Assembly: GCA_046349935.1 (NCBI GenBank)
Contig: JAXMBK010000011.1
Span: 62,001 to 126,000, forward strand
Source: CAIXSC01 sp046349935
GTDB lineage: Bacteria; Planctomycetota; Planctomycetia; Pirellulales; Pirellulaceae
Direction: 5' to 3'
DNA: 64,000 nucleotides
Shown here: positions 50,462 through 59,240 of the stretch, piece by piece
Layout: the number at the start of each line of letters is the position of its first letter
How positions within the stretch are numbered: the stretch's first letter is position 1
The notes under the pieces: generated by a model
Database searches by the model: none
What the model was told of the DNA's origin: nothing
Seen by the model: the letters and a program-made list of their open reading frames with translations, nothing else
Made by a program: the position numbers and the translations under genes

Positions 50462-51133
50462 TCAATCGCCAGGCGGCCCGAATCGCTCGTCCCAGATCAC
50501 GCGCAACCGCTTCGCACCTCGCGAATAGTGCATCCGCGCCGTATCCTCTTCGATCCCCAGTTCCGTCGCGATCTGGGCGAACGACAGGTATTGAAACAAG
50601 CGTCGTTGCATCACTTTGCACTCCGTCGGGCCGGCCTTTCTGGTTTCGCAATCCCGTTCATAAATCTCCCAGACGATCGCCAACTCTTCGTCGGCGAACA
50701 GCATCTCGTGAGCATCGGGATTCATGGCGGCGCGTGGGTCTTGAAACTCTTGCAGAAAGAGCGTCGATGGCGGCTGGACTTCCACCTTGGAACGTCGCCC
50801 GAATTTTCTCGCAAAGTCGATGGCTTTGTGCTTCACAATCGTGTGCAACCACTGACGAAAACGACCGCGTTCGCGATCGTACTGAAACCCCGGCAGCCGC
50901 TTGTGCACTTCCTTCCAAACCTCGGAGACAATGTCCTCCTCTGAACTGGGCGGACAACCGGCGCTGCTGGCGAAACGCTGCAACAACGGGTCGTACATGG
51001 CGAAGAAGTCGTGCCACAAGTCGCGGACTTCGGCTTGCTGACCGAATTCACGATCGAGGCTGGCGCGGATAATGGCTTCGCGTATCCGCTCCAATTGTTC
51101 GGGATTCGTCGTGGGACTGTACATCCGCGCCAT
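50462..51133 (-). CDS. ECF-type RNA polymerase sigma factor
   Basis: 223 residues from ATG at 51133, chosen for GGAG ten bases upstream; an ATG at 51175 adds 14 residues without such a site. Region 2 is seen in SEEDIVSEVWKEVHKRLPGF and RGRFRQWLHTIVKHKAIDFA (residues about 60-115), and region 4 helix-turn-helix in YLSFAQIATELGIEEDTARM (about 178-197). The linker is longer than in minimal ECF factors. No anti-sigma gene is adjacent; instead a transmembrane kinase follows, as in the planctomycete ECF groups thought to be controlled by phosphorylation. Target promoters are unknown. Confidence 0.9.
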   Translation of the reverse strand: MARMYSPTTNPEQLERIREAIIRASLDREFGQQAEVRDLWHDFFAMYDPLLQRFASSAGCPPSSEEDIVSEVWKEVHKRLPGFQYDRERGRFRQWLHTIVKHKAIDFARKFGRRSKVEVQPPSTLFLQEFQDPRAAMNPDAHEMLFADEELAIVWEIYERDCETRKAGPTECKVMQRRLFQYLSFAQIATELGIEEDTARMHYSRGAKRLRVIWDERFGPPGD

Positions 51134-51308
51134 GGCCGTCGTTCTCCGCCCGGGAACCAACACCTCGCCGCCCATTGTGAGGGCTTGGTCATCCTAGCGG
51201 CAAGCGCCTGCGCGAAGCAAGCACGAGCCGACTCCCAGGCCGCGCGCCGGTCTCATGCGTTATCATGACGCCGCAAGGAAACCCAGATCCAAACCGAGGG
51301 CGATCGAA

Positions 51309-53045
51309 GTGGCGACGGACAACGACCGAACGACAAGCGGCTCGAACGACGGCCGTTTGCCGCTGAATTGGAACAGCCGACAGTTGACGCGCGGCTGGCA
51401 GCGCGGCGTGACCGCGTTCTACTACGGGCTCGGCATGAACGAGACCGACTTTGACCGCCCGCAAGTCGGCGTCGGCGTCCCGCTCTTGGAAGGCAATCTC
51501 TGCAACGTTCATGCTTACGAATTGGCCAAGGCGGTCGCGGAAGGCTGTCGCGAAGCGGGATTGCTGGGTTTTCCGTTCGGCACGCCGGCGGTCAGCGACA
51601 ATTTGACGCAAGGGATGGAGGGCGGCAGCGCGAGCTTGGTCTCGCGGAACCTCATCGCCAACTCGGCCGAATGCGTCGTGTCCGCGCACTGTTACGACGC
51701 CATGGTCGGACTGCACCATTGCGACAAGAACGGTCCTGGCTTCGCGATGGCGCTGGCGCGGATGAACGTGCCAGGGCTGCTGTTGAGCGGCGGGACGATC
51801 TATCCGGGCTGCTTTCGCGGGCGCGACATCTCCATCCTCGACGTTTACGATTCGCAAGCGGCGGCCGCGGTCGGCGCGCTGCCGCAAGCGGACGCCGACG
51901 AGATCCTGCGGACCGCCTGTCCGGGCCCTGGCGGCTGCGGCATCGCCGCTTCCTTCAACACGTGGGGGCTTGCCATGGAAGCCATCGGGCTCATGCCGCC
52001 CGATAGCAGTTCCACGCCGGCCATCGATCCCCAGAAGCGCGACGAATGTCGACGTACAGGCCGGTGGATTCGCAATCTGTTGGAACAGCAGATCCGCCCG
52101 CGCGACATCCTCACTCGCCGCGCCTTTGAGAATGCGGCGGCGACGATGGCCGCGGCAGGCGGCTCGACGAATGGCGTTTTGCACTTATTGGCGCTCGCCC
52201 GCGAGGCCGAAGTGCGGTTCACGCTGGCCGATTTGCGTGAAACTTTTCAGCGGACCCCGGTCATGTGCAGCTTTGCGCCGCGCGGCACGAAGACGATGGT
52301 CGACTTGCACAAGCTCGGCGGCGCGTCGGTGCTGTTCAAACACTTGATCCGCGCGGGCATCGTCGACGGCCGCTGCCTCACCGTCACCGGCCGCTCGCTC
52401 GCCGACAACGTCGCCGCCGCCGCCGACCCGCCTGCCGACCAAGCGACCGGCCAAGCGTTGCTCGCACCGCTCGACGCCCCCTTCAAGTCGTTTGCCGACA
52501 TGCAGGTGTGCTTCGGCAATCTCGCGCCCGAGGGGATGGTGTTCAAAGTGTCGAGCCTCAGCGAGCCGCGATTCCGCGGCCGAGCGTTGTGTTTCGACAG
52601 CGGCAAGGGCGTGTCCGACGCCGTCGAAGCGCGGCGAATTCGGCCCGGCGACGTCATCGTCCTGCGTTACTTGGGCCCCGTCGCTGCGGGGATGCCCGAA
52701 GTGGTGCTGGCCGCCTCGGCCCTTTCCGTCCCCGAACTCAAAGGGCGAGTCGCATTGATCTCGGATACGCGAGTGTCCGGCATTTCGCACGGCGCGATCG
52801 GAGTCCACTGCTCGCCGGAGGCGGCGGTCGGCGGTCCCATCGCGCTGGTCGAGGATGGCGACGAGATTAGTTTTGACTTGGACGCCGGCAGCGTGACGCT
52901 GCATGCGGCCGACGAAACGCTCGCCGCGCGACGCGCCGCTTGGCGTCCGCCCGCGCTGCATCATCGTCGCGGCTACTTGGCCGATTTCGCCGCCACCGTC
53001 GCGCAAGCGCACGAGGGCTGCGTGAGTCGAGCTCTCTATGGCTGA
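51309..53045 (+). CDS. IlvD/Edd-family dehydratase, divergent
   Basis: 578 residues from GTG at 51309, which has CGAGGG a few bases upstream; ATG at 51255 is an alternative adding 18 residues. The family removes water from dihydroxy acids or sugar acids using an Fe-S cluster. All three cluster Cys positions are present: GNLCNVHA, HHCDKNGPG and PGPGGCGIA. GGSTNGVLHLLA is also kept. The usual RGGPGMPEM is replaced by GPVAAGMPEV, and DGRFSGGT by SDTRVSGISHGAIG, though the catalytic Ser of the SG pair and GGPIALVEDGDEI remain. That pattern points to a paralogue of unusual specificity (a sugar-acid or other hydroxy-acid dehydratase) rather than the valine/isoleucine enzyme. No other branched-chain genes are nearby. 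Confidence 0.88.
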   Translation: MATDNDRTTSGSNDGRLPLNWNSRQLTRGWQRGVTAFYYGLGMNETDFDRPQVGVGVPLLEGNLCNVHAYELAKAVAEGCREAGLLGFPFGTPAVSDNLTQGMEGGSASLVSRNLIANSAECVVSAHCYDAMVGLHHCDKNGPGFAMALARMNVPGLLLSGGTIYPGCFRGRDISILDVYDSQAAAAVGALPQADADEILRTACPGPGGCGIAASFNTWGLAMEAIGLMPPDSSSTPAIDPQKRDECRRTGRWIRNLLEQQIRPRDILTRRAFENAAATMAAAGGSTNGVLHLLALAREAEVRFTLADLRETFQRTPVMCSFAPRGTKTMVDLHKLGGASVLFKHLIRAGIVDGRCLTVTGRSLADNVAAAADPPADQATGQALLAPLDAPFKSFADMQVCFGNLAPEGMVFKVSSLSEPRFRGRALCFDSGKGVSDAVEARRIRPGDVIVLRYLGPVAAGMPEVVLAASALSVPELKGRVALISDTRVSGISHGAIGVHCSPEAAVGGPIALVEDGDEISFDLDAGSVTLHAADETLAARRAAWRPPALHHRRGYLADFAATVAQAHEGCVSRALYG

Positions 53046-53115
53046 CCAACGGCACACTTCGCGTCGCGTTTCCTCCACCTTCACGATCCTCTTTCCCTGC
53101 AGGCGATCCACCACG

Positions 53116-54039
53116 ATGAACGCTCTGATTGTTGGCACGATTCTCTTGTCCTCCGCCCTCGGCGCGGAACCCGCGTCCGCTGCGGCCGCGGCGCCCGCCG
53201 TCAAGCACTCCCTCTTCATCGCCGGCCCGTCCTTCACGGGCATACTCGATGAAGACGGAAAGGAAATCTGGAATGCGGGCCGCCCCGGCGCTCGCGACGG
53301 CTTCGTGCTGGAAAACGGCCATGTGCTGATTGCCTGGAGCGACGTGGTGCAAGAGTTCACGCGCGAGAAGAAGGTGGTCTTCGAATACCGCAAGTCGCCG
53401 GAAAACGCCGAGATCGGCACGGTCGAGCGGCTCGCCGGCGACCGCACGCTGATCACCGAACTCGGCAAGAAGCCGCGACTGCTGGAAGTCGACGCTCAAG
53501 GCAAGATCGTCGTCGAGGTGCCTTTGCAACCCGAGACGGAGAACGCGCACATGCAAACGCGTATGGCCCGCAAGCTGCCCAACGGGAATTACCTCGTGCC
53601 GCACTTGCTGGCGTTCAAAGTGAAGGAATACACGCCCGAAGGAAAAGTGGTGCGCGAGATCAAGACCGACCTCGACTCGTTAGGAGGTCGGAAGGCCGAG
53701 AACTGGCCTTTCACTGCGATTCAGCTGGCAGACGGGCGCATCCTGGTGAACCTCACGCACGGCAACAAAACGGTGGAGTTCGACGCGGACGGCGCGGTCG
53801 TGTGGAAGGTTTCCAATGACGACTTCGATCGCAAGCCGTTCGCCGACCCGTGCGGCGGTCAACGGTTGCCCAACGGCAATACGGTGATTGCCAGCTACGG
53901 CAGCCAAGGTCCGATTAAGGTGTTCGAGGTCACTCGCGATAAGAAGATTGTATGGACCTACGAGGGACCGCATCGAGCGCATGAGATTCAGTTGCTGACG
54001 ACCAACGGAACGCCCGTTCCACATCCGCCGTTGAAGTAA
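53116..54039 (+). CDS. Secreted PQQ-/NHL-like beta-propeller protein
   Basis: 307 residues from ATG at 53116, which begins a signal peptide (ALIVGTILLSSALGAEPASA). An upstream in-frame ATG at 53038 overlaps the end of the dehydratase gene (ATGGCTGA) and would put 26 extra residues before the signal. Repeated short blades have a strand pattern followed by an aromatic: ILDEDGKEIWNAGRP, EVDAQGKIVVEV, EFDADGAVVWKV and VFEVTRDKKIVWTYEG, with LPNGNYLVP and LPNGNTVIA turns. This is the layout of PQQ-like and arylsulfotransferase-like propellers. No catalytic residue set is visible. It follows the dehydratase by 70 bp, so co-transcription is likely. Confidence 0.78.
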   Translation: MNALIVGTILLSSALGAEPASAAAAAPAVKHSLFIAGPSFTGILDEDGKEIWNAGRPGARDGFVLENGHVLIAWSDVVQEFTREKKVVFEYRKSPENAEIGTVERLAGDRTLITELGKKPRLLEVDAQGKIVVEVPLQPETENAHMQTRMARKLPNGNYLVPHLLAFKVKEYTPEGKVVREIKTDLDSLGGRKAENWPFTAIQLADGRILVNLTHGNKTVEFDADGAVVWKVSNDDFDRKPFADPCGGQRLPNGNTVIASYGSQGPIKVFEVTRDKKIVWTYEGPHRAHEIQLLTTNGTPVPHPPLK

Positions 54040-54048
54040 TTGCCGGCG

Positions 54049-54126
54049 CTAGTCGGCGGATGCAGTGCAGTCGACGCCATTCGGTCGACGCCATGCAGTC
54101 GAGACGCGGCGTCCGCCTACGACTAG
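54049..54126. terminator. Long imperfect stem-loop between convergent genes
   Basis: CTAGTCG-GCGGA at 54049-54060 pairs with TCCGCC-TACGACTAG at 54112-54126 (a bulge in one arm). The inner loop carries two CAGTCGACGCCAT-like direct repeats. It spans the space between convergent stops and includes the TAG of the minus-strand PmoA-like gene, so it probably serves both transcripts. Confidence 0.5.
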
Positions 54127-55391
54127 GGTCGCGAATGGAAATCGGCGGCGATCTGGGCGGCCGCTTCGGCTGCCAGCGGGCCGTCGTGCGCGGCGAAACG
54201 GTAGCGGCTGACATGCGGCGCCGCGGGAGTGATTTTCCAGTCGCCCAGGTGAGACGGCGTGTAGACCATGTACGGCATCGTCGGGTGGATGCGCAGCGGT
54301 TCGGGATAGCGAAAGTTGGCGGGATGCGTGAACAGCGTCAGGCCCGCCGTTCGCCCTTCCACCAATCCACTGAGATCGCACCATTGGGGCCGTGAATGGT
54401 TCCCGGCGACTCGATCCTTTCCCTCGGAGGTCAGAAAGGTCGCATTGTTCCCGCCCCATCCGCGAGCGCCGCGCAGCGCCATTCCGCCGTAGTGATAAGT
54501 GGGCAGTTCGAGCGGGCTGGGGCCGGCGCACTCAAGACTCGATTCGAGATCCCACAGCGTGGCTGGCACGATCGTCGGATCAAGATTCCAGACGCGCACG
54601 CGCCAGGTCTCCCGCAGCGCAACTTTCTCGCCGCTCGGCGCTGTTTCGTCGACATGTTCGTGCCGCACGATGAACTGAGCATACACGGACCCGGCTTCCG
54701 CTTGCTCAAGTTTCGCGAAGCGAACGCGCCCTTTTCGATTGGCCAATTCCCAAAAATTCGGCTCGCGTCCTTCGAAGCGCGTCTTCGTGTAGGCCAAGAA
54801 CACGCCGCTTTGGTGGGCGTGGTCCGGCGGAAACTCATCCGTCACGACTCGCCCGCTAGGCGTCCACGCCGGGTGCAGGTAAGCGCTGCGGCCGAAGCGG
54901 GGATCGAGGGGCTGCGGAGGCGTCACGTGGGCCCAATTGTATTGCAGTAGCGACCGCTCGCCGCGTCGCACGACAAGCCGGCGATCGTCTTGTTGAATCT
55001 CAAGCGGCAGAGGGACGCGCGCTTCGCCGCGACCGCCGCGCAACTCCAGGCGCCAGGGACCGTCGCCGTCGCGACGTCGGTCAAGCAGCCACCAGAGGCG
55101 TGCACCGCCCCGCTCGTCGCGGTCGACCTGACATGGCACGCGATGCTCGTCCCCCGCCGCGCGCAACAGCCACAAGGAAACGTCTTTCGGCAGTGCTTCG
55201 AGCGTCGCCAACCTGGCGCTGCCAATGCGCCAGGGTCGGGAGGTCGCGTCGGCGGCAACGACGAATGATTCGTTCATTCGCACCGCCGGCGGCTCGGCGA
55301 CAACGTCCTCGGCCGCGGCGGTCAAGATGGGCGTCTGGCCCCAGGCGACGCCGACGAACAGTGCTGCTAGAAACGTGCACCTTCGAGCCAT
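54123..55391 (-). CDS. PmoA-family (DUF6807) secreted protein
   Basis: 422 residues from ATG at 55391, which starts a signal peptide (TFLAALFVGVAWGQTPI). The central and C-terminal parts carry the family blocks FGRSAYLHPAWTPSGRVVTD, FPPDHAHQSGVFLAYTKT, GGMALRGARGWGG and FTHPANFRYPEPLRIHP. Members are annotated as methane-oxygenase PmoA family by distant similarity, but in planctomycetes they are secreted beta-sandwich proteins of unknown, probably carbohydrate-related, role; a methane function is unlikely. It is 162 bp downstream of the rhodanese gene and may or may not belong to that operon. Confidence 0.85.
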   Translation of the reverse strand: MARRCTFLAALFVGVAWGQTPILTAAAEDVVAEPPAVRMNESFVVAADATSRPWRIGSARLATLEALPKDVSLWLLRAAGDEHRVPCQVDRDERGGARLWWLLDRRRDGDGPWRLELRGGRGEARVPLPLEIQQDDRRLVVRRGERSLLQYNWAHVTPPQPLDPRFGRSAYLHPAWTPSGRVVTDEFPPDHAHQSGVFLAYTKTRFEGREPNFWELANRKGRVRFAKLEQAEAGSVYAQFIVRHEHVDETAPSGEKVALRETWRVRVWNLDPTIVPATLWDLESSLECAGPSPLELPTYHYGGMALRGARGWGGNNATFLTSEGKDRVAGNHSRPQWCDLSGLVEGRTAGLTLFTHPANFRYPEPLRIHPTMPYMVYTPSHLGDWKITPAAPHVSRYRFAAHDGPLAAEAAAQIAADFHSRP

Positions 55392-55553
55392 CGTCAGTCG
55401 CCTCGCCGCAAGAATCACCGCTCGCCCCGCTCCAAGACGCGACGCAGCGTCGTCGTTCACGGGCGTGTCGCGAACAAGATAGCAGGCTCCGCGAGTGACT
55501 GCGACGCAGCGAATCGCGCCTCGGACCAAACACTGGGACTCACAGCGTTCTGT

Positions 55554-56084
55554 TCACGCCCTGTTCCATGGCAAGCGCGCGAGCAGCAGAGCCATGCCGC
55601 AGGTGTCGGTAACGCCCGCGAAGACAAGTCCAGCGCCGACGAAAGCGGAGAGACCGTACAACCAAGGATGGACCCAAGTTCCCAAGACGACGCCGACCAA
55701 GACGAGCATGCCGGCGGCGATCCGAACTTGCCTCTCCAAAGAAATGGATTTACGGCCGCGACGGACCGGCAAGCCCAGCGCCTCGCAGGCCTTGGTTCCG
55801 CCCTCGACGTTGACGACATTTTCAAATCCAGCTCGCTGGAATCGCTCGCAGGCCTCGCGCCCGCGCATGCCCGATTGACAGACGATGTACAGCGGGGCGT
55901 CGCTCGAGTGACGACGACTCTTCCAAGCCGCAGCCGGCTCGAGGTCGGTTAACGGAACGTTGCGCGCTAGCTCCAGGTGCAGTTCACGGTACTCGGACGG
56001 CGTACGCACGTCGAACACTTCGAGCGACTGACCGGACTGAACGAGCGTGGCGAACTCAGCGGCGGAAATGGTTTGAACGGCCAT
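55554..56084 (-). CDS. Rhodanese with C-terminal DUF2892 membrane domain (YgaP-like)
   Basis: 176 residues; AGGAAGAG lies upstream of ATG 56084. Residues 1-110 are a single rhodanese domain with FDVRTPSEY and the active-site loop CQSGMRGREA, Cys giving the persulfide carrier. Residues 118-176 form two membrane helices (IAAGMLVLVGVVLGTWV and AFVGAGLVFAGVTDTCGMAL) ending in PWNRA, the DUF2892 module found in YgaP. Known members transfer sulfane sulfur at the membrane. Placement 55 bp after the cysteine desulfurase suggests it accepts or exports sulfur released by that enzyme. A CG pair in TDTCGMA is a second conserved Cys site. Confidence 0.9.
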   Translation of the reverse strand: MAVQTISAAEFATLVQSGQSLEVFDVRTPSEYRELHLELARNVPLTDLEPAAAWKSRRHSSDAPLYIVCQSGMRGREACERFQRAGFENVVNVEGGTKACEALGLPVRRGRKSISLERQVRIAAGMLVLVGVVLGTWVHPWLYGLSAFVGAGLVFAGVTDTCGMALLLARLPWNRA

Positions 56085-56139
56085 GTTTGGGCTCTTCCTT
56101 GAAATGGGCGTTTGCCAGGTGCAACGATCGACGCGCCGT

Positions 56140-57765
56140 CTAGGTCCGCTGAATCTTCCGAATCGCAGCGGCGAGGCGGTCGATCTCCTCGAACGTATTG
56201 TAGAACGTCAGCGACGGCCTGACGGTCGCCTCGATTCCAAATCGGCGCAGCGAGGGCTGAGCACAATGATGACCTGAGCGAACGGCGATCCCTTCCTGGT
56301 CGAGCAGTTTGCCGACGTCTTCCGTCTTCCTGTCGGGCAGAACGAACGAGACGACGGCGACCTTGTCGCGCGCCGTTCCCACCAGTCGCAGACCTGGGAT
56401 GCGGGCGAGTTCCGCGGCAGCATACTCAAGCAGTTGATGTTCGTACTTGCTGATCGCGGCGAGACCGATGCGTTGAACGTAGTCGAGCGCCGCACCGAGG
56501 CCGACGGCGTCGGCGATATTGGGAGTCCCGGCTTCGAACTTCGCCGGCGGGTCGGCGTAGGTCGTTTCTTCGAACGTGACGTTCCGAATCATGTTCCCGC
56601 CTCCCTGCCATGGCGCCATGATCTCCTGCATTTCGGCGCTGGCATACACGGCCCCGATTCCGGTGGGACCGAAGATCTTGTGCCCCGAGAATGCGTAAAA
56701 GTCGCACTCGAGTTCTTGCACGTTGACAGGGATGTGCGCCACCGACTGGGCGCCGTCAATCAAGACGCGCGCTCCATATCGTCGAGCCATCTGCGTCATT
56801 TGCGCGACCGGCAGAAGGGTCCCAAGACTATTCGACGCGTGCGTGATGGAGACGAATCGGGTTCGCGGCCCCAGCAGTTGCTGAAATTCTTCAAGCATCA
56901 CTTCGCCGCGATCGTTTACCGGCGCAACTCGAATCACGGCGCCCGTTTCCCGCGCGACCATCTGCCAAGGGACGATATTGGCATGGTGCTCGAGCGTCGT
57001 AAGGACGACTTCATCGCCTTGGCGCAAGAACTTGCGACCATAACTATGGGCGACCAAGTTGATTCCTTCCGTCGTCCCGCGAACAAACAGGATTTCGCTG
57101 GCGCGTGCGGCCCCGAGAAAGCGTTGAACCTTCTCCCGCGCCCCTTCGTACGCTTCCGTCGCTCGCGCGGCTAACGTATGAGCCGCTCGATGAATATTCG
57201 AATTGTCATTCTCGTAGTAGCGACTTAAGGCATCGATCACGGCCTGCGGCTTTTGCGTCGTCGCCGCGTTATCGAACCAAACGAGCGGCTTGCCATGCAC
57301 CGTCTGCCGCAAAATGGGAAAATCGCGGCGAATCTGCGCGACGTCGAACGGTCGCGGTGCGGTGGATGGCGGTTGCGATTTGGCAAACCAGGACGCCAGC
57401 GGCGCGGCGCCGTCGCCCCAAGCGCACCGTTCGGCGCTCTGGCTCGTCCCCGCGTTGCGAACTTGCTCTACGAACGCCCTTAAACCTGCATACACGTCGA
57501 CGCGCGGCGCTGAGGGCGTCGCCGTCGGTGGAGGAACAGACGGTGGAGGAAAAAACGGTGGAGGAACAGAAGGAAGGGGAGCTGGCGGCGTGAGAACTGG
57601 CGGCGTGAGAACTGGCGGCGCGGGAGACGTCGGCACTGCATGGGGGGGAGTCGTCGCACGAGGCAGCGCGTTGGGCGGCAAGTTCGCTGCAACGTCCTGG
57701 CTCGGCAACTCGTTGTACAGCCGCGTCGCCACTTGCGCGATCAGTTCGGGGGTAATCTCGGACAT
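56140..57765 (-). CDS. SufS-type cysteine desulfurase with Pro-rich N-terminal extension, likely encapsulin cargo
   Basis: 541 residues, about 135 longer than SufS (about 406). Residues 138-541 are a type II cysteine desulfurase: LVWFDNAATTQKPQAVIDAL, EHHANIVPWQ, DGAQSVAH, PLP lysine Lys363 in SGHKIFGPTG and catalytic Cys501 in RSGHHCAQP. Residues 1-28 look like a short helix (ITPELIAQVATRLYNELP), 31-87 are dominated by proline with repeated PPxLTPP and PSVPPP units, and 88-103 is another helix-like conserved patch (RVDVYAGLRAFVEQVR). Such disordered extensions direct cysteine desulfurases into Family 2 encapsulins. The start is 8 bp after the stop of a shell gene. The gene converts cysteine to alanine and a protein persulfide; encapsulation is inferred from context. 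Confidence 0.93.
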   Translation of the reverse strand: MSEITPELIAQVATRLYNELPSQDVAANLPPNALPRATTPPHAVPTSPAPPVLTPPVLTPPAPLPSVPPPFFPPPSVPPPTATPSAPRVDVYAGLRAFVEQVRNAGTSQSAERCAWGDGAAPLASWFAKSQPPSTAPRPFDVAQIRRDFPILRQTVHGKPLVWFDNAATTQKPQAVIDALSRYYENDNSNIHRAAHTLAARATEAYEGAREKVQRFLGAARASEILFVRGTTEGINLVAHSYGRKFLRQGDEVVLTTLEHHANIVPWQMVARETGAVIRVAPVNDRGEVMLEEFQQLLGPRTRFVSITHASNSLGTLLPVAQMTQMARRYGARVLIDGAQSVAHIPVNVQELECDFYAFSGHKIFGPTGIGAVYASAEMQEIMAPWQGGGNMIRNVTFEETTYADPPAKFEAGTPNIADAVGLGAALDYVQRIGLAAISKYEHQLLEYAAAELARIPGLRLVGTARDKVAVVSFVLPDRKTEDVGKLLDQEGIAVRSGHHCAQPSLRRFGIEATVRPSLTFYNTFEEIDRLAAAIRKIQRT

Positions 57766-57773
57766 CGCGGCAC

Positions 57774-59213
57774 CTATTTCGGCTTGTACTTCTTATGTTC
57801 GTAGTCGTGGTAGTACCCCACTTCGACATTCTCCAGCACGCCGACCGCGTCGTCAGTGAGCACGGCGGCGGAGAAGTACAAGGTGAGCAGATAGGAGGCG
57901 ACGCCCATGCTGTCGAGTCCCATGAGGCGAGCGGACAGGCTGGGCATGATCTCGCCAGGGATGCCGGCTTGGTGCAGGCCGACGACGCCCTGATCCGCCT
58001 CGCCGACTCGCAGCAGCAAAATGCTGGTTGTGCCGAACCACTGATTGGCCGCGTACCGCCCCTTCATCTCCAGTTTGTCGCACGGCACCACAGGTACGCC
58101 GCGCCACATGATGACGGGCGTTCCAAATAGGTCCATGGTGACCGGCGGCACTCCGCGCCAGGTGCATTCGCGTTCAAACGCGGCGATCGCCTTCGGATGC
58201 GCCAGGAAGAACGCCGGCTTCTTCCACACGAGCGCCAGCAGTTCATCCAAGTCGTCGGGCGTGGGAGCGCCGTAGCGAGTGCTGATGCGCATGGCGGGGT
58301 CGGCCGAATGGATCAAGCCGAAGCGTTTGTTGTTGATCAACTCCCACTCTTGCCGCTCCTTGATCCCTTCTATCGTCAAGCGCATCTGCTCTTCGAGCTG
58401 ATTGAAGGGATTGTTGTAGAGGTCGGATACGCGAGTATGGACCCGCACGACCGTTTGTACGGACGACAACGAGTACTCGCGCGGCGTCGCCGAGTAATCG
58501 ACGAACGTCTCGGGAACTTCCACGTTTTCGGCGAACCCCGATACGAGGTCGATGTTGCGCTCGCCGTACCGATTGACGGTAGACTGCAACGCGAGATGCT
58601 CGTCGATCGCTTTCTTGAAGTCATCGGACCAATTGGGCAGTTCGCCGAGCACAGCGTCGAGGTCGCGGCGCGAAAGGGTGAGCAGCACGCACGGGGTGAT
58701 CGTGCGCACGGTGACGTCGGAGGGGCGGTCGGAGACCAAATCGGTCTCGCCGAAGAACTCGCCTTCGGTCAACAGCGCGATCCGCAAGTTTGAGCCGTGA
58801 ACGCCCTTGCTGAGCACCTCGACCTGACCTTGCGCAATCACGAAGAACTTGCTGCGATCTTCGCCCTCGACGATCAGTTGATTGCCAAGCGATACATCTT
58901 CCGTCTTCAGTCGATCGGCCATCCGCGCGAGGATGGCGTCGGACAGGCGCGAGAACAGCGGCACGCTGCGCAGCGCCTCGGGCGAAATGGTCGCCGCGGC
59001 GCCGGAGACGTCCACGCCAATCCGAGAGGCCTTGCTTAGCTCCACTTTCGTCCGATTGACTCGGTATGTGCCGCCGTCGACTTGCACCCAAGGCAGCAAG
59101 TTTAACAGCCAGCGCGGCGTAATCGACATCATCTTGGGCGATGTCTTCGTCGTGTTGGCCAGATTGCGCGCGACCGCCGTCGTCACGCTGCGCTGCAGAA
59201 GATTATCCGACAT
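57774..59213 (-). CDS. Family 2 encapsulin shell protein with CNB domain, copy 1
   Basis: 479 residues; CGGAGC lies before ATG 59213. The N-arm has RWLLNLLPWVQVDGGTYRVN (34-53), the signature of Family 2 encapsulins. A cyclic-nucleotide-binding domain occupies about 75-205 (SPEALRSVPLFSRLSD, VIAQGQVEVLSKG, FFGETDLVSDRPSDVTVR), the arrangement of Family 2B. Residues 206-479 are the HK97-fold shell with YSLSSVQTVVRVHTRVSDLY and GIPGEIMPSLSARLMGLDSM. The phosphate-gripping Arg of the CNB site is absent (Ser165/Asp166). Shell subunits self-assemble into closed nanocompartments in the cytoplasm. It is the second of two paralogues, 27 bp after the first, and leads into the desulfurase. Confidence 0.93.
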   Translation of the reverse strand: MSDNLLQRSVTTAVARNLANTTKTSPKMMSITPRWLLNLLPWVQVDGGTYRVNRTKVELSKASRIGVDVSGAAATISPEALRSVPLFSRLSDAILARMADRLKTEDVSLGNQLIVEGEDRSKFFVIAQGQVEVLSKGVHGSNLRIALLTEGEFFGETDLVSDRPSDVTVRTITPCVLLTLSRRDLDAVLGELPNWSDDFKKAIDEHLALQSTVNRYGERNIDLVSGFAENVEVPETFVDYSATPREYSLSSVQTVVRVHTRVSDLYNNPFNQLEEQMRLTIEGIKERQEWELINNKRFGLIHSADPAMRISTRYGAPTPDDLDELLALVWKKPAFFLAHPKAIAAFERECTWRGVPPVTMDLFGTPVIMWRGVPVVPCDKLEMKGRYAANQWFGTTSILLLRVGEADQGVVGLHQAGIPGEIMPSLSARLMGLDSMGVASYLLTLYFSAAVLTDDAVGVLENVEVGYYHDYEHKKYKPK

Positions 59214-59240
59214 GAATAGCTCCGGTCTGATAAGGCTGAA

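Noticed and set aside
53038..53045. Overlapping ATGGCTGA as translationally coupled start of the propeller gene
   Set aside because: Starting at 53116 gives a clean signal peptide, while the overlap start puts 26 polar residues in front of it; kept only as an alternative.
54123..55391. Methane monooxygenase subunit
   Set aside because: The family name PmoA is historical; there are no membrane helices, no metal ligands of the enzyme and no partner subunits here.
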